A stretch of 64,000 nucleotides of DNA from an uncultured Thiothrix sp. (GTDB lineage: Bacteria > Pseudomonadota > Gammaproteobacteria > Thiotrichales > Thiotrichaceae). Positions 42,216-51,541 of the stretch are shown piece after piece. The notes under the pieces are model-generated. The model did no database searches. It saw nothing but the letters and a program-made list of their open reading frames with translations, and was not told where the DNA came from. Positions within the stretch are counted from its first letter, which is position 1, and each line of letters opens with the position of its first letter. The stretch lies in assembly GCF_937873765.1 (NCBI RefSeq), contig NZ_CALMZC010000039.1, forward strand, positions 124,001-188,000, read 5' to 3'. Both the position numbers and the translations under genes were made by a program.

Positions 42216-42638
42216 TTAAAACGGTTTTACCACTGCAAAAATCACAATCAAAATCAGCAAGAGACCCGGAATCTCATTGAAATAGCGATACCATTTGTGA
42301 CTATGCAGATTCTCTCCAGTTCGGAAGGTTTGCATTAAACGCCAGCAGAAATAGTGATAAACGATCAACAACAGCAGGAGCAATGCTTTGGCATGAAACC
42401 AGCCCATCTGTAAAATCACGCCTTCACTAAGGATAATCATCCAAATCCCAAACACGGCTGTCAGTACTGCACCGATAGTCATAATGCCGAATAAGCGCCG
42501 TTCCATCACTTTGAAAAGTTCAAAGCTAGACTTATTTTCTGGCATAGCGTGATACACATATAAGCGTGGCAGGTAAAACAAACCCGCAAACCATGTCACC
42601 AAAAAGATGATATGGAAGGCTCTAATCCATTCGTACAT
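42216..42638 (-). CDS. hemJ: Protoporphyrinogen oxidase HemJ
   Basis: 140 aa, four to five helices. HemJ oxidises protoporphyrinogen IX in bacteria without HemG/HemY. The family signature is at the start: KAFHII-type RAFHIIFLVTWFAGLFYLP, then RLYVYHA, and MGWFHAKALLLLLLIVYHYF in the middle. Conserved histidines in helices 1 and 3 likely bind heme. It sits among small membrane and redox genes, 15 bases downstream of the TlpA-like gene. Confidence 0.92.
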   Translation of the reverse strand: MYEWIRAFHIIFLVTWFAGLFYLPRLYVYHAMPENKSSFELFKVMERRLFGIMTIGAVLTAVFGIWMIILSEGVILQMGWFHAKALLLLLLIVYHYFCWRLMQTFRTGENLHSHKWYRYFNEIPGLLLILIVIFAVVKPF

Positions 42639-42653
42639 AAGTTATCCTAAGTT

Positions 42654-43151
42654 TTAGAGCAAAGTTTTAATGCGTTCACGCATATCATCGACTTTAAAAT
42701 CGCCTAATTGCTGCAACACGATTTTGCCATCACCGGAAACCAAGAAATTGGTGGGAGTAACCCGCACGCCTCCAAAAGCCTTTGCCAAGACGCCACCTTG
42801 ATCCCAAGTGATAGCGTAGTTCATGCTTTTTTGCTCGCGCATGGTTTTAATCAAAGGCAACTCGTCGTATTCCATTGCAATCGCTAGTACTTTGAAGCCA
42901 TCTTTGCCAAATTCGTTTTGCAGCTCAACTAACTGCGGAATTTCTTTCACACAGCCCGAACAGCTAGTCGCCCAGAAGACTGCGAGGTAAGGTTTGCCTT
43001 TCAATTGCTCAGTGGCAATTTTAGTCCCATCAATCGTGGTGATTTCTGCATTAGGTGCTGCTTGTGTACCTTGGCTCGGCATCAATAAAAAGAATAATCC
43101 AGCACCAACAATCACCGCCAGAATCAATAAAGCTTTAATATCGAGTTTCAT
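42654..43151 (-). CDS. TlpA-like membrane-anchored thiol-disulfide oxidoreductase
   Basis: 165 aa from ATG 43151. One N-terminal helix (LLILAVIVGAGLFFLLM) anchors a periplasmic thioredoxin fold. The active site is SCSGC in FWATSCSGCVKEIPQ, with the cis-Pro in RVTPTNFLV. The family (TlpA/ResA/CcmG) supplies reductant to cytochrome c maturation or other periplasmic thiols. Just upstream of hemJ, which supports a heme/cytochrome link. A TTG at 43157 would add two residues and is not needed. Confidence 0.9.
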   Translation of the reverse strand: MKLDIKALLILAVIVGAGLFFLLMPSQGTQAAPNAEITTIDGTKIATEQLKGKPYLAVFWATSCSGCVKEIPQLVELQNEFGKDGFKVLAIAMEYDELPLIKTMREQKSMNYAITWDQGGVLAKAFGGVRVTPTNFLVSGDGKIVLQQLGDFKVDDMRERIKTLL

Positions 43152-43224
43152 AGTCAAAACTTGTGAATCAAAAAGGATGGGGTATTATACAAAAGATTCT
43201 AATGAATAGAGATAAAGGACTACT

Positions 43225-44262
43225 GTGAAAAAGGTTGCTGTTGTTGGGGCTACCGGTTACACCGGTGTCGAGCTATTACGCTTATTAGTCAATCACCCAC
43301 AAGTGCGGATCAGTCAGGTAACTTCGCGTGAAAACGCAGGTACACGTGTCGATGCTATGTTCCCCAATCTGCGTGGTTTTTTGGACTTGGATTTCACAGC
43401 GCCTGAAGTCGAGCAATTAGCGGACAATGATTTGGTGTTCTTCGCCACTCCCAATGGTGTCGCGATGAAGAGCACCCCCGCTTTATTAGCAGCCGGTACA
43501 AAAGTCATTGATCTGGCTGCCGATTTTCGGATCAAGAACATTGAGATTTGGGAAAAATGGTATGAAATGAAACATGCCTGCCCAGAGCTGGTTGAAGAAG
43601 CGGTCTACGGTTTACCTGAACTGAATCGGGTAGAGATTGCCAAAGCCCGCTTAATTGCAAATCCGGGGTGTTATCCGACTGCAGTGACGCTCGGTTTAGT
43701 CCCTTTAATTGAACAGGGTCTAGTCGATCTAGATATTATTGCCGATACTAAATCGGGTGCGAGTGGTGCAGGACGCAAGGCCAGCGTGGCGCATTTATTG
43801 TGTGAGTCAGCGGATAGTTTCAAAGCTTATGGTGTTTCTGGACATCGTCATCAGCCGGAAATTGCGCAAACCTTAACTAAGCTTGCGGGTGAGCCAGTTG
43901 CTTTAACTTTTGTACCACATTTACTGCCGATGATTCGCGGAATTCACGCCACTCTTTATGCAGATCTGACTGCTAGTGGACAAGAGGCGACTTCTCTGCA
44001 GTCTCTATACGAAGAGCGCTATAAGGGTGAGGCTTTTGTCGATGTCATGCCTTTTAAATCACACCCAGAAACGCGTTCAGTACGTGGTGCTAATACTTGC
44101 CGGATTGCCTTGCATCAACCTCAAGATGGTAAGCGTTTAGTGGTGCTTTCAGTGATAGATAATCTAGTGAAGGGTGCTGCGGGACAAGCTGTGCAAAATA
44201 TGAACTTAATGTTTGGTTATCCAGAAACTACCGGTTTACTGAGTCCGGGCTTATTGCCTTGA
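43225..44262 (+). CDS. argC: N-acetyl-gamma-glutamyl-phosphate reductase ArgC
   Basis: 345 aa starting at GTG 43225, with AAAGGA upstream. ArgC makes N-acetylglutamate semialdehyde with NADPH. Motifs: [18 protein letters not shown] for NADP, the active-site Cys in [13 protein letters not shown] near residue 152, [11 protein letters not shown], and the catalytic His in SGHRHQPEI. First gene of the conserved argC - membrane coiled coil - bactofilin - erpA series. No ArgR site could be identified by eye. Confidence 0.97.
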   Translation: MKKVAVVGATGYTGVELLRLLVNHPQVRISQVTSRENAGTRVDAMFPNLRGFLDLDFTAPEVEQLADNDLVFFATPNGVAMKSTPALLAAGTKVIDLAADFRIKNIEIWEKWYEMKHACPELVEEAVYGLPELNRVEIAKARLIANPGCYPTAVTLGLVPLIEQGLVDLDIIADTKSGASGAGRKASVAHLLCESADSFKAYGVSGHRHQPEIAQTLTKLAGEPVALTFVPHLLPMIRGIHATLYADLTASGQEATSLQSLYEERYKGEAFVDVMPFKSHPETRSVRGANTCRIALHQPQDGKRLVVLSVIDNLVKGAAGQAVQNMNLMFGYPETTGLLSPGLLP

Positions 44263-44281
44263 TAAGCTATACTAAACCTGT

Positions 44282-45103
44282 ATGAGTCTTGAGTATCGAA
44301 TCGATCATCGAGGTGTGGTTCAAGTACAGGCCGCGCGCCAACGCAATGTGTGTTGGCCGCTATTAGTGAGCTTATTATTATTGTTATTAGTAGTTATGGC
44401 TTGGCTATATGTCAGTGGGTATCTAACTCCTGTTGATTCCACAAATGGTATGCAAGCATTCTCGCTACGCGGCAAAATGAACGAGCAAGCGCGCTTATTA
44501 GCAGAGCAACAGCACCAAATTATTAAGCTCGAAAGCCAAGCAGCGTCTGCTATACGTTCTGAACAAGTCCAAGCGACTGCCAATGCAGAATTAAGGCGTA
44601 AACTAGAACTCGCTGAAACAGAGTTAGCTAATGCTAAAGACAACTTGCTGCTCTATGAAGATATTCTTTCCCCAAAAGATATTGAAGCGGGCTTGTCTAT
44701 TCGTTACTTGGGTTTAAAGCCACGTTTGGTCGATCTCGAAGGCAATAAACTGCCACATGAGCGCTTTTATCAGTATCAGTTAGTGCTGTCGAATGTGCGT
44801 GGCAGTGAGTTCGGAGTCGCTGGACAATACCATCTAGAGATTAAAGGTTTAAAGGCCGGTACGAGAGTAAACTTGCCACTTGATAGCTTGCGGGTGAAAT
44901 CCACTGGGCAGAATCAAGATGTTAATCGCTTTTCTTTGAAGTATTATCAGCGCTTCGAGGGGATAATTGAGTTGCCGCCCGAGTTTGTTCCAGAACAAGT
45001 CACGGTAACTTTGCGTCCTGAGGCAGGTGCGAACCCAGTAACGAAGAGCTATGCTTGGCAAGCATTTAATTTATCTAAAAAATCTGCAGTAAGTAAGGAG
45101 TAA
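44282..45103 (+). CDS. Bitopic membrane protein with coiled coil (DUF6776-like)
   Basis: 273 aa. One helix near residues 25-46 (WPLLVSLLLLLLVVMAWLYV), then a coiled coil (about 60-125, QARLLAEQQHQIIKLESQA... AELRRKLELAETELANAK), then a beta-rich domain (RFYQYQLVLSNVRGSEFGVAGQYHLEIKGL). It matches in topology and position the gene between argC and bactofilin in pseudomonads. It may couple the bactofilin filament to the envelope, which is inference from order. Ends six bases before bactofilin. Confidence 0.8.
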   Translation: MSLEYRIDHRGVVQVQAARQRNVCWPLLVSLLLLLLVVMAWLYVSGYLTPVDSTNGMQAFSLRGKMNEQARLLAEQQHQIIKLESQAASAIRSEQVQATANAELRRKLELAETELANAKDNLLLYEDILSPKDIEAGLSIRYLGLKPRLVDLEGNKLPHERFYQYQLVLSNVRGSEFGVAGQYHLEIKGLKAGTRVNLPLDSLRVKSTGQNQDVNRFSLKYYQRFEGIIELPPEFVPEQVTVTLRPEAGANPVTKSYAWQAFNLSKKSAVSKE

Positions 45104-45109
45104 ACGTCA

Positions 45110-45601
45110 ATGTTTGGTAAGAGTAATCCGAAGGTGAATCCACCAGCGACTACCAATAATGCAGTGGCACCCGCTGCTACCACCAACACCAATAATGCTG
45201 AAAAGGGTGGTAATCGTAGTGCGCGGATCGATACTTTAATTGGTCGTGGTACTACCATTGATGGCGACTTGACCTTTTCAGGTAATCTGAATATTGAAGG
45301 CACGATTAAGGGTAATCTGACTGCGGATAATGATGACTCCACTTTAATTTTAAGTGAGCAAGGTCGTATCCAAGGTGAAGTGCGGGTTTCTAGTATGCTG
45401 TTGAACGGTGCGATTGATGGTGATGTCTTTGCTAATGGTAAAGTAGAGTTATTCGAAAAAGCGCGCATCTGTGGTGATGTTTATTACAATTTGCTCGAAA
45501 TGGCGGTTGGTGCAGAAGTGAATGGTAAACTGGTGCGGCAAAAACCCAATGATGCTAGTAAACTACCTCCTCCTAAAGCACCAGAATCGACCAATAGCTA
45601 A
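45110..45601 (+). CDS. Bactofilin (polymer-forming cytoskeletal protein)
   Basis: 163 aa. The central beta-helix (about 35-140) has the bactofilin pattern: LIGRGTTIDGDLTFSGNLNIEGTIKGNLTA, GRIQGEVRVSSMLLNGAIDGDVFANGKVELF, ARICGDVYYNLLEMAVGAEVNGKL. The flanks are Asn/Ala/Pro-rich and disordered. Bactofilins assemble nucleotide-free filaments that localise wall enzymes or shape appendages. Six bases separate it from the upstream membrane gene, indicating one transcript. Confidence 0.95.
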   Translation: MFGKSNPKVNPPATTNNAVAPAATTNTNNAEKGGNRSARIDTLIGRGTTIDGDLTFSGNLNIEGTIKGNLTADNDDSTLILSEQGRIQGEVRVSSMLLNGAIDGDVFANGKVELFEKARICGDVYYNLLEMAVGAEVNGKLVRQKPNDASKLPPPKAPESTNS

Positions 45602-45707
45602 CTAATCTTGCTAGAAAAGAGGCTTTATTGACCCTGCTTTCAGCAGGTGCTACCGTCGTCTTCATCTTGATTTATCTTGATTTAGAATAGTTTGCAGGAG
45701 TTTTTAC

Positions 45708-46052
45708 ATGATCGTAGAGATGGCATCTCCGCTGGTTTTTACCAATGCTGCCGCAGCGAAGGTAAAACAGTTGATCGATGAAGAAAACAACCCAGCCTTA
45801 ATGCTGCGAGTGTTTGTGACAGGTGGTGGTTGCTCCGGTTTCCAATATGGTTTTACCTTCGATGAAGCAGAAGGTGATGGCGATACCATGGTAGAAAATG
45901 GAGGCGTGAAGTTGCTGATTGACCCGATGAGCTTCCAATACATGGTTGGTGCAGAAATCGACTATACCGAGGGTTTAGAAGGAGCACAGTTTGTGATTCG
46001 CAATCCTAATGCTACCACGACTTGTGGCTGTGGTTCCTCTTTTAGTCCTTAG
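45708..46052 (+). CDS. erpA: Iron-sulfur cluster insertion protein ErpA
   Basis: 114 aa. An A-type Fe-S carrier; the three cluster ligands are in [11 protein letters not shown] and [10 protein letters not shown]. ErpA delivers clusters to IspG and respiratory enzymes. The ATG at 45708 has GGAG seven bases upstream. It follows bactofilin after about 100 bases and ends in a strong terminator. Confidence 0.96.
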   Translation: MIVEMASPLVFTNAAAAKVKQLIDEENNPALMLRVFVTGGGCSGFQYGFTFDEAEGDGDTMVENGGVKLLIDPMSFQYMVGAEIDYTEGLEGAQFVIRNPNATTTCGCGSSFSP

Positions 46053-46078
46053 GATTAAGCGGGCTGAGGATTCTTTTC

Positions 46079-46110
46079 CAACCCCTCCAATGCGGAGGGG
46101 TTGTGTTTTT
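46079..46110. terminator. Terminator between erpA and ppc
   Basis: CAACCCCTCC (46079-46088) pairs perfectly with GGAGGGGTTG (46094-46103), followed by TGTTTTT. It serves erpA and lies just beyond the ppc stop. Confidence 0.9.
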
Positions 46111-46117
46111 AAGCCTA

Positions 46118-48952
46118 CTAACCAGTATTTCTCAACCCCGCTGCAATTGCATTAATCGTCCGCAATAGTGCTTCTAACCAAGGTGAGGCTTCGGTAGTTT
46201 GGGTTAAATGCTCGCGATGTCGGCGCAGTAACGTCACTTGAATATTATTTAACGGGTCAAGATAAGGATTACGCCGTAACACAGAATACTGCAATAAAGG
46301 CGTATCATCCATCAGCCGCGCTTGCTGAGTAATCAACAGAATTTCATTCACCGTTAATTCAAACTCAGTACGAATCGTTGCATAGATCTGTTTGGCTATC
46401 TCCTGATTTTCTACCAAGGAAGCGTACTCGTGCGCAATGTCCATTTCTGCTTTAAATAAGCCCATTTGGGTATTGCCTAAAAGCGATTTAAAGGCTGGCC
46501 AATTAGCATGCATATCGCGTAGGCGTTCTAATCCATCAGGATATTTTTGACGGAAACTTGCAAGTGCAGTACCGATCCCATACCAGCCGGGCAGAGTATG
46601 CCGTGCTTGTGCCCAACCGAATACCCAAGGAATGGCGCGAATCGAGGATTTATCCCTGACGGTTTGTTTGCGATGCGAAGGGCGTGAGCCTAAATTGAGT
46701 TGGCCGATTTCTTGGACGGGCGTGGCTTCATAAAAGTAATCCATCAAACCGGGAGTACGATCAGTCAGTTCACGATAACTATATTCGCCTGTGGCAGCAA
46801 TTTCATGCATCGCCTCATGATAGGATTCACTATAGGCAGTCCGTGGTAGGACTAAACCGGCACTTGCTTTCAAGAGTCCCGTTGCACCCACACCTAATTC
46901 ATAGACGGCAGTTTCTAGATTACTGTATTTAGCGGCAAGTACTTCACCTTGTTCAGTAAATTTAATTTGCCCACGTACGGTATTGGGTGGCTGAGCCACA
47001 ATCGCTTCATGGGTAGGACCACCTCCACGCCCTACGGTACCGCCACGCCCGTGGAATAGGCGGCAGGTAATGTCATATTTATCAGTTAAACTTAAGACTT
47101 CTTTTTGGGCGTTATACAGGTTCCAATTCGAGGCTAAGATGCCTCCATCTTTACAAGAGTCAGAATAGCCTAGCATCACTTCTTGTAAATTCCCTGAGGC
47201 TTGCAAGAGAGCTTGATAGGTCGGATCCTCGAATAAATTGGTGAGAACGCTCGTGATATGTTTTAAATCTTCGATGGTTTCAAAGAGCGGTGAAACCCGA
47301 ATATTGCAAAAGAGCTGGCGCTCAGCAGTGTAGCCGATTAAACCGGCCATTTTTGCCAATAACATCACTTCCATAATATGACTGGCGTGATGCGTCATGG
47401 AAATGACATAAGTACCAAAGATTTCTGAGCCTGCTTCTGCCCGCATTTCCGTCATGGTATCGAAGACCTCTAAGGCTTCTGCAGTGCGTGCGGTGAGATC
47501 AGGCCGATAAGGCATCGGCAGACGATTGCGCTGAATGAGTTCAGCGAGGAGGCCAATACGTTCAGCTTCGGGTAATTCCAAATAGTTACCGCATAAACCT
47601 GAGAGATTCAAAATCTCTGCTACGGTTTCGCTATGAATCGTCGATTCTTGGCGAATGTCCAGTTGGTAGAGACCAAAGCCACAGGTTTCAACTAAACGAA
47701 TTAAATCACGTAACTCACGCCCAGCGAGTAAACCATCATTATGACTACGCAGGGATTCATAAATAAGCTTGAGTTCGTGTAAGAATACATCGGCGTTATG
47801 ATAGGACTCTAAAGGTAAGACGGCTGATTGATTCGCAAGACGGGCACGTACTACCTCTAAAGTATTTTTTAAACGATAGCGCATAATCGTGAGTAAGCGC
47901 CGATAGGGTTCTTCGAGCAGTTGATCAGTTCGCTTTGTCAGTAAACGATTCCCCATTTGCTCATTAATGTTATCGAGATAACTAGAAAATTCAGCAGAAG
48001 GGGTAATAAATTCGGTAGAGTGTGAGAGAGAGTCACGCAGTACATCGACACGCTCAATGTATGCATATAAAGCTTCACTCATGCCTAAACGAATGGCATT
48101 ACGTGTCACTGTTGCCGTCACAAAAGGGTTGCCATCACGATCGCCACCAATCCACGAACCTATGCGCAGGAAACTTGGCACGATCACTGGTTGATTGCCA
48201 TAGGCATAGCGCATAGCACGCTCAAAGAAACGATAGAGCAGGGGAATCGCATCAAATAAACTTTCACGGAAATAATACAAGCCATAGTTCACTTCATCTT
48301 CGACGGTTGGCTTGCGAGTACGGACTTCATTAGTACGCCAGAGCATCTGAATCTGGCCTTTAATTTGGCGCAGGAGTGCGGCTTTTTCCTCCTCGCCCGC
48401 TTCTTCTAAAGACTCTAGCTGATTAATCATTAAGAAAATATGACGCTGAATACCCATCAAAGTCCGGCGTCGGGCTTCGGTTGGATGAGCAGTGAAGACG
48501 GGAATGTAACGCAACTGATTCATCAAGCTTTGCATTTGCTCCGCCGTTACGCCTTCGTCCCGTAGTTCTACAACGGTACGACGTGCTGAACCTTTCCATA
48601 ATAAAGGATCATCGCCATGAGCAAATTTGCGACGACGTTCACGCTCACGGAAATCTTCTTCCACAATATTGGAAATGACGTAGAAGGTATTGAAGGCACG
48701 AATAATTTTCTCAATATCTTTGACATCTAATTGCAGAATGAATTGCATTAATGCTTCGCGAAGTGCTGGGTCGTCTTTCTGGCGTAGCTGAATGTAGCCA
48801 CGGCGTAATTTCTCGACTGCTTCATATAAAACTTGACCCTCTTGTTCACGCAGGATTTCGCCAAGTAATTCACCAAATTGGCGGACACGGGCCTCTAATT
48901 CTTTGAGATTGGCTAGTTCATAGGGAGCGGCATAGGGAGCATTTGTCTGCAT
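46118..48952 (-). CDS. ppc: Phosphoenolpyruvate carboxylase
   Basis: 944 aa, normal length. Ppc fixes bicarbonate onto PEP to replenish oxaloacetate. Key motifs: VFTAHPTEARRRT (catalytic His), GGDRDGNPFVT, LGYSDSCKDGG, the flexible catalytic loop FHGRGGTVGRGGGPTHEAI, and the C-terminal LRNTG ending needed for allosteric inhibition by aspartate. AAGG lies before the ATG. Supports anaplerosis in an organism that probably uses organic acids or fixes CO2. Confidence 0.98.
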   Translation of the reverse strand: MQTNAPYAAPYELANLKELEARVRQFGELLGEILREQEGQVLYEAVEKLRRGYIQLRQKDDPALREALMQFILQLDVKDIEKIIRAFNTFYVISNIVEEDFRERERRRKFAHGDDPLLWKGSARRTVVELRDEGVTAEQMQSLMNQLRYIPVFTAHPTEARRRTLMGIQRHIFLMINQLESLEEAGEEEKAALLRQIKGQIQMLWRTNEVRTRKPTVEDEVNYGLYYFRESLFDAIPLLYRFFERAMRYAYGNQPVIVPSFLRIGSWIGGDRDGNPFVTATVTRNAIRLGMSEALYAYIERVDVLRDSLSHSTEFITPSAEFSSYLDNINEQMGNRLLTKRTDQLLEEPYRRLLTIMRYRLKNTLEVVRARLANQSAVLPLESYHNADVFLHELKLIYESLRSHNDGLLAGRELRDLIRLVETCGFGLYQLDIRQESTIHSETVAEILNLSGLCGNYLELPEAERIGLLAELIQRNRLPMPYRPDLTARTAEALEVFDTMTEMRAEAGSEIFGTYVISMTHHASHIMEVMLLAKMAGLIGYTAERQLFCNIRVSPLFETIEDLKHITSVLTNLFEDPTYQALLQASGNLQEVMLGYSDSCKDGGILASNWNLYNAQKEVLSLTDKYDITCRLFHGRGGTVGRGGGPTHEAIVAQPPNTVRGQIKFTEQGEVLAAKYSNLETAVYELGVGATGLLKASAGLVLPRTAYSESYHEAMHEIAATGEYSYRELTDRTPGLMDYFYEATPVQEIGQLNLGSRPSHRKQTVRDKSSIRAIPWVFGWAQARHTLPGWYGIGTALASFRQKYPDGLERLRDMHANWPAFKSLLGNTQMGLFKAEMDIAHEYASLVENQEIAKQIYATIRTEFELTVNEILLITQQARLMDDTPLLQYSVLRRNPYLDPLNNIQVTLLRRHREHLTQTTEASPWLEALLRTINAIAAGLRNTG

Positions 48953-49074
48953 AGTAGAGCCTTTTCTAGCGGGTTGGAGTCTTGATTATGCACTAGCTTT
49001 TTCGAGGGGACTATGGAAATTCAACGGTCATAAATTTGTACTAAACTTGCTGTAAAGGCCTAAATTTAAATCTT

Positions 49075-49090
49075 TTGTTGCAATGCACAA
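49075..49090. promoter_or_regulatory. Candidate PhaR operator upstream of the phasin promoter
   Basis: TTGTTGC-AA-TGCACAA. The core TGC-AA-TGCA matches copies at 49126-49134, 50510-50518 and 51471-51479, all next to PHB genes. It lies immediately before the -35 hexamer. Confidence 0.5.
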
Positions 49091-49097
49091 AAAATTA

Positions 49098-49134
49098 TTG
49101 ACAGCTCATTCTAACTTAGTTATTGTGCACTGCA
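49098..49134 (+). promoter_or_regulatory. Phasin promoter with overlapping TGC-N2-TGCA motif
   Basis: TTGACA at 49098-49103, 17-base spacer, TATTGT at 49121-49126. The motif TGCACTGCA (49126-49134) starts on the last base of the -10 element, well placed for repression by PhaR, which is encoded just downstream. Confidence 0.65.
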
Positions 49135-49209
49135 TCAAATGCTGAAAAGCAAAATGATTCTGAAAATAGAATCAGCTATCTACACTGACACACTAAGGGA
49201 TATACGACC

Positions 49210-49800
49210 ATGCAAAACGCTATGATGGATCTGTTCAAACAATTAAATGACAACGCTATGAGTTCTGCAAAACGCGTTGGTGAACTGAATATGAAAACTT
49301 TCGAAACTTTAACTGCAAAGCAAACAGCTTTACTGAGCAGTTGCTTCGAAGCGGGCACAAAAAATGCTGACGCATTATCAAAAGCAAAAGATCCTAAAGA
49401 AGTTTTCGCTCTGCAACAAGAAGTATTGAAATCTTGTGGCGAAAAATGGTTAGCAAACGTTCGTGAAGCCGCTGAGTTGTTAACTGCTACTCGTGACGAG
49501 TTAGTCGCTATCGCTGAAGAAGCTGCTAAATACGCTTCTCAAACGACTGAAAAAGCCACTGAATTAAGCAAGCAAGCCTTGACTGAAAATATGGAAAAAG
49601 CGTCTGCAGCCGTTGAAAAAGCTATGGCTAAAGCAACTGCTTTGACTCAAGAGGCTGCTACTGCTGGTAAAGAAGCTGCTGATAAAGCAATTGCGGCTGG
49701 CAAAGATGCAACTGACAAAGCGGTTGCTGCTACTAAAGAAGCTGCTGACAAAACTGTGGCTGCTACTAAGAAAGCTGCTGAAGACGTTAAATCAGCTTAA
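49210..49800 (+). CDS. Phasin (PHB granule surface protein)
   Basis: 196 aa. The N-terminal 120 residues are a phasin helical domain (MMDLFKQLNDNAMSSAKRVGELNMKTFETL, AKDPKEVFALQQEVLKSCGEKWLANVREAAEL). The tail is an Ala/Lys-rich series (AADKAIAAGKDATDKAVAATKEAADKTVAATKK), similar to histone-like PhaF-type tails and probably able to bind DNA or coat granules. Driven by a near-consensus sigma-70 promoter at 49098. It stands next to phaR, phaB, phaE and phaC. A strong terminator follows. Confidence 0.93.
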   Translation: MQNAMMDLFKQLNDNAMSSAKRVGELNMKTFETLTAKQTALLSSCFEAGTKNADALSKAKDPKEVFALQQEVLKSCGEKWLANVREAAELLTATRDELVAIAEEAAKYASQTTEKATELSKQALTENMEKASAAVEKAMAKATALTQEAATAGKEAADKAIAAGKDATDKAVAATKEAADKTVAATKKAAEDVKSA

Positions 49801-49874
49801 GCTTACAAGTTTAGCCAGCGATCGGGCACTCTCCTCCTCTCCTCCTCCTAGTGCTCGGTTGCTGAACTTATATA

Positions 49875-49905
49875 AATTACCCGCTACTAGCGGGTAATTT
49901 TTTGT
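49875..49905 (+). terminator. Rho-independent terminator of the phasin gene
   Basis: AATTACCCGC pairs with GCGGGTAATT across a five-base loop and runs into TTTTTTG. Confidence 0.9.
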
Positions 49906-49964
49906 TTGTTAAAAAACTATCGTGGTTGATGCTTGCTATAGACGACCAGGGGCTGCTTTAAGCC

Positions 49965-50429
49965 CTACTGATCGCGTTTACCCAAAGGTGACATACTTTT
50001 TAGAATGTCTTGTTGCATTTTGTTCCAAGCTTGTAGGTTGTGCTCACTCAGTTTTAGCCAATTATCCAAAGGAGTCCCTGCTAAAGCACGATGCATTTGT
50101 TCGCTAATGGCTTGTTGCTGAGTATTGAATAGTTGCATGCTTTGCTCCATGAAAGAGCTAAAACCTTGTTGAGTGGTAACGCCATAATTGCGAATAAATT
50201 TAGACAAAAGATCGCGACTAAATAACGGTTTACCACCTGATTCCTGCTCCATAATGATTTGCAGCAAAATACTCCGGGTGATGTCTTCGCTAGTCTGGCG
50301 ATCGACGACTTGAAAAGGTACTTCATTCATCACTAATTCGCGCACATCTGCCAGCGTGATATAGCAGCTTTGATGCGTATCATACAGGCGGCGATTAGGA
50401 TATTTTTTAATAATTCGGGTGTCGGACAT
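49965..50429 (-). CDS. phaR: PHB synthesis repressor PhaR
   Basis: 154 aa. The N-terminal PHB/PHA accumulation regulator DNA-binding domain is nearly invariant: IIKKYPNRRLYDTHQSCYITLADVRELV. The central part carries DLLSKFIRNYG and the C-terminus a helical PHB-binding region (GFSSFMEQSMQLF). PhaR represses phasin and PHB genes until granules titrate it away. A TGC-TG-TGCA motif 81-89 bases upstream (50510-50518) suggests autoregulation. Confidence 0.95.
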   Translation of the reverse strand: MSDTRIIKKYPNRRLYDTHQSCYITLADVRELVMNEVPFQVVDRQTSEDITRSILLQIIMEQESGGKPLFSRDLLSKFIRNYGVTTQQGFSSFMEQSMQLFNTQQQAISEQMHRALAGTPLDNWLKLSEHNLQAWNKMQQDILKSMSPLGKRDQ

Positions 50430-50509
50430 GCTCGTTCTTTACCAAAATTCTGGTGTGTTAATGTGGTGTGCACTAGGTCTGTGCATCTTCATTGTATAGG
50501 CTATTGTTT

Positions 50510-50518
50510 TGCTGTGCA
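50510..50518. promoter_or_regulatory. Candidate PhaR operator upstream of phaR
   Basis: TGCTGTGCA fits TGC-N2-TGCA. It lies in the phaR upstream region, 81 bases before its start codon. Further TGCA half sites lie nearer phaR, in GTGTGCAC and CTGTGCATC. Confidence 0.4.
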
Positions 50519-50573
50519 TACTCTTGATCAAGGATTTAAGAGTAAATTTCTGAGGATTTGCTTATTTTATATG

Positions 50574-50600
50574 CAGTAGCATAGCTTGACTATGCTACTG
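50574..50600. terminator. Hairpin downstream of phaB
   Basis: CAGTAGCATAG (50574-50584) pairs perfectly with CTATGCTACTG (50590-50600), loop CTTGA. No T run on the phaB strand. Confidence 0.6.
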
Positions 50601-50619
50601 AGAGAATATTCAGCACGAA

Positions 50620-51348
50620 TTAGTGCATGAATTGACCGCCATTTGCGCTGATATTTGAGCCAGTGATAAAAGCTGCATCATCAGAAGCTAAGAAAGCCGC
50701 AACGGCTGCGATTTCTTCTGGTTTGCCTAAACGCTTAACAGGAATCTGCTCAACAATCGCATTGCGGATGTCTTCGCGGATCGCCATGACCATTTCAGTA
50801 CCGATATAGCCTGGAGAGATAGTATTGACCGTTACGCCTTTACGTACTACTTCTTGGGCTAAAGCCATGGTAAAACCGTGTACGCCAGCTTTAGCTGCGC
50901 TGTAGTTGGTTTGGCCAGCTTGACCTTTTTGACCGTTTACAGAAGAAATGTTGATGATACGGCCAAAACCACGCTCAGTCATACCTTCAACGAATTGATG
51001 GCAGACATTAAATAAGCTGTTTAAGTTAGTAGCAATAACGGCTTGCCATTGATCTGGAGTCATACGGGTGAATTTTGAATCACGAGTAATGCCTGCGTTG
51101 TTGACGATTACATCAACTTGACCATGATCTCGTAAAATCTGCTCTTTCAGTTCTACACAAGAATTATAGTCGCTCACATTGCAAGGATAGAGATCCACAT
51201 CGTAATCTTGAGCTTCGGCCCAAGCTTTCGCTTTTTCTTCTGGCTCGAAGTAAGTTGTAATAATCTTGAAACCGTTAGCTGCTAAACGTTTACAGATAGC
51301 GGTGCCAATACCACCGGTGCCGCCAGTAACTAGTGCAACTTTACTCAT
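50620..51348 (-). CDS. phaB: Acetoacetyl-CoA reductase PhaB
   Basis: 242 aa short-chain dehydrogenase. PhaB makes (R)-3-hydroxybutyryl-CoA with NADPH for PHB synthesis. Motifs: NADP-binding TGGTGGIGTAIC, VNNAGITRDSKF, and the catalytic Ser and YSAAKAGVHGF. Residues EGMTERGFGRIINISSVNGQKGQ are typical of the PhaB group rather than FabG. It diverges from phaE across 193 bases containing a shared candidate operator. Confidence 0.93.
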   Translation of the reverse strand: MSKVALVTGGTGGIGTAICKRLAANGFKIITTYFEPEEKAKAWAEAQDYDVDLYPCNVSDYNSCVELKEQILRDHGQVDVIVNNAGITRDSKFTRMTPDQWQAVIATNLNSLFNVCHQFVEGMTERGFGRIINISSVNGQKGQAGQTNYSAAKAGVHGFTMALAQEVVRKGVTVNTISPGYIGTEMVMAIREDIRNAIVEQIPVKRLGKPEEIAAVAAFLASDDAAFITGSNISANGGQFMH

Positions 51349-51466
51349 ATACCAAATCTCCGTTAGACGATGATGTGAAAATCAACAATGTAGGCCATAC
51401 TTGATGGAGTATTCACAAGGGGGTTCTAGAACGAGTAGACTGACAAAGCAACCCGCTAGACTACTC

Positions 51467-51482
51467 TTGTTGCGCTGCACAA
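51467..51482. promoter_or_regulatory. Candidate PhaR operator in the phaB-phaE divergent region
   Basis: TTGTTGC-GC-TGCACAA is identical to the site at 49075-49090 except for the two central bases. It lies 119 bases from phaB and 60 from phaE. Confidence 0.5.
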
Positions 51483-51541
51483 ATTAGCATGATATGTTTG
51501 AATAGTACAGCCATTTTATCTTTAGGTTGGAGGAGACCGAG

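Noticed and set aside
49610-49897. Second frame in the phasin tail and beyond
   Set aside because: It is the shifted reading of the Ala/Lys repeat codons; the phasin frame has the promoter, ribosome site and homology.
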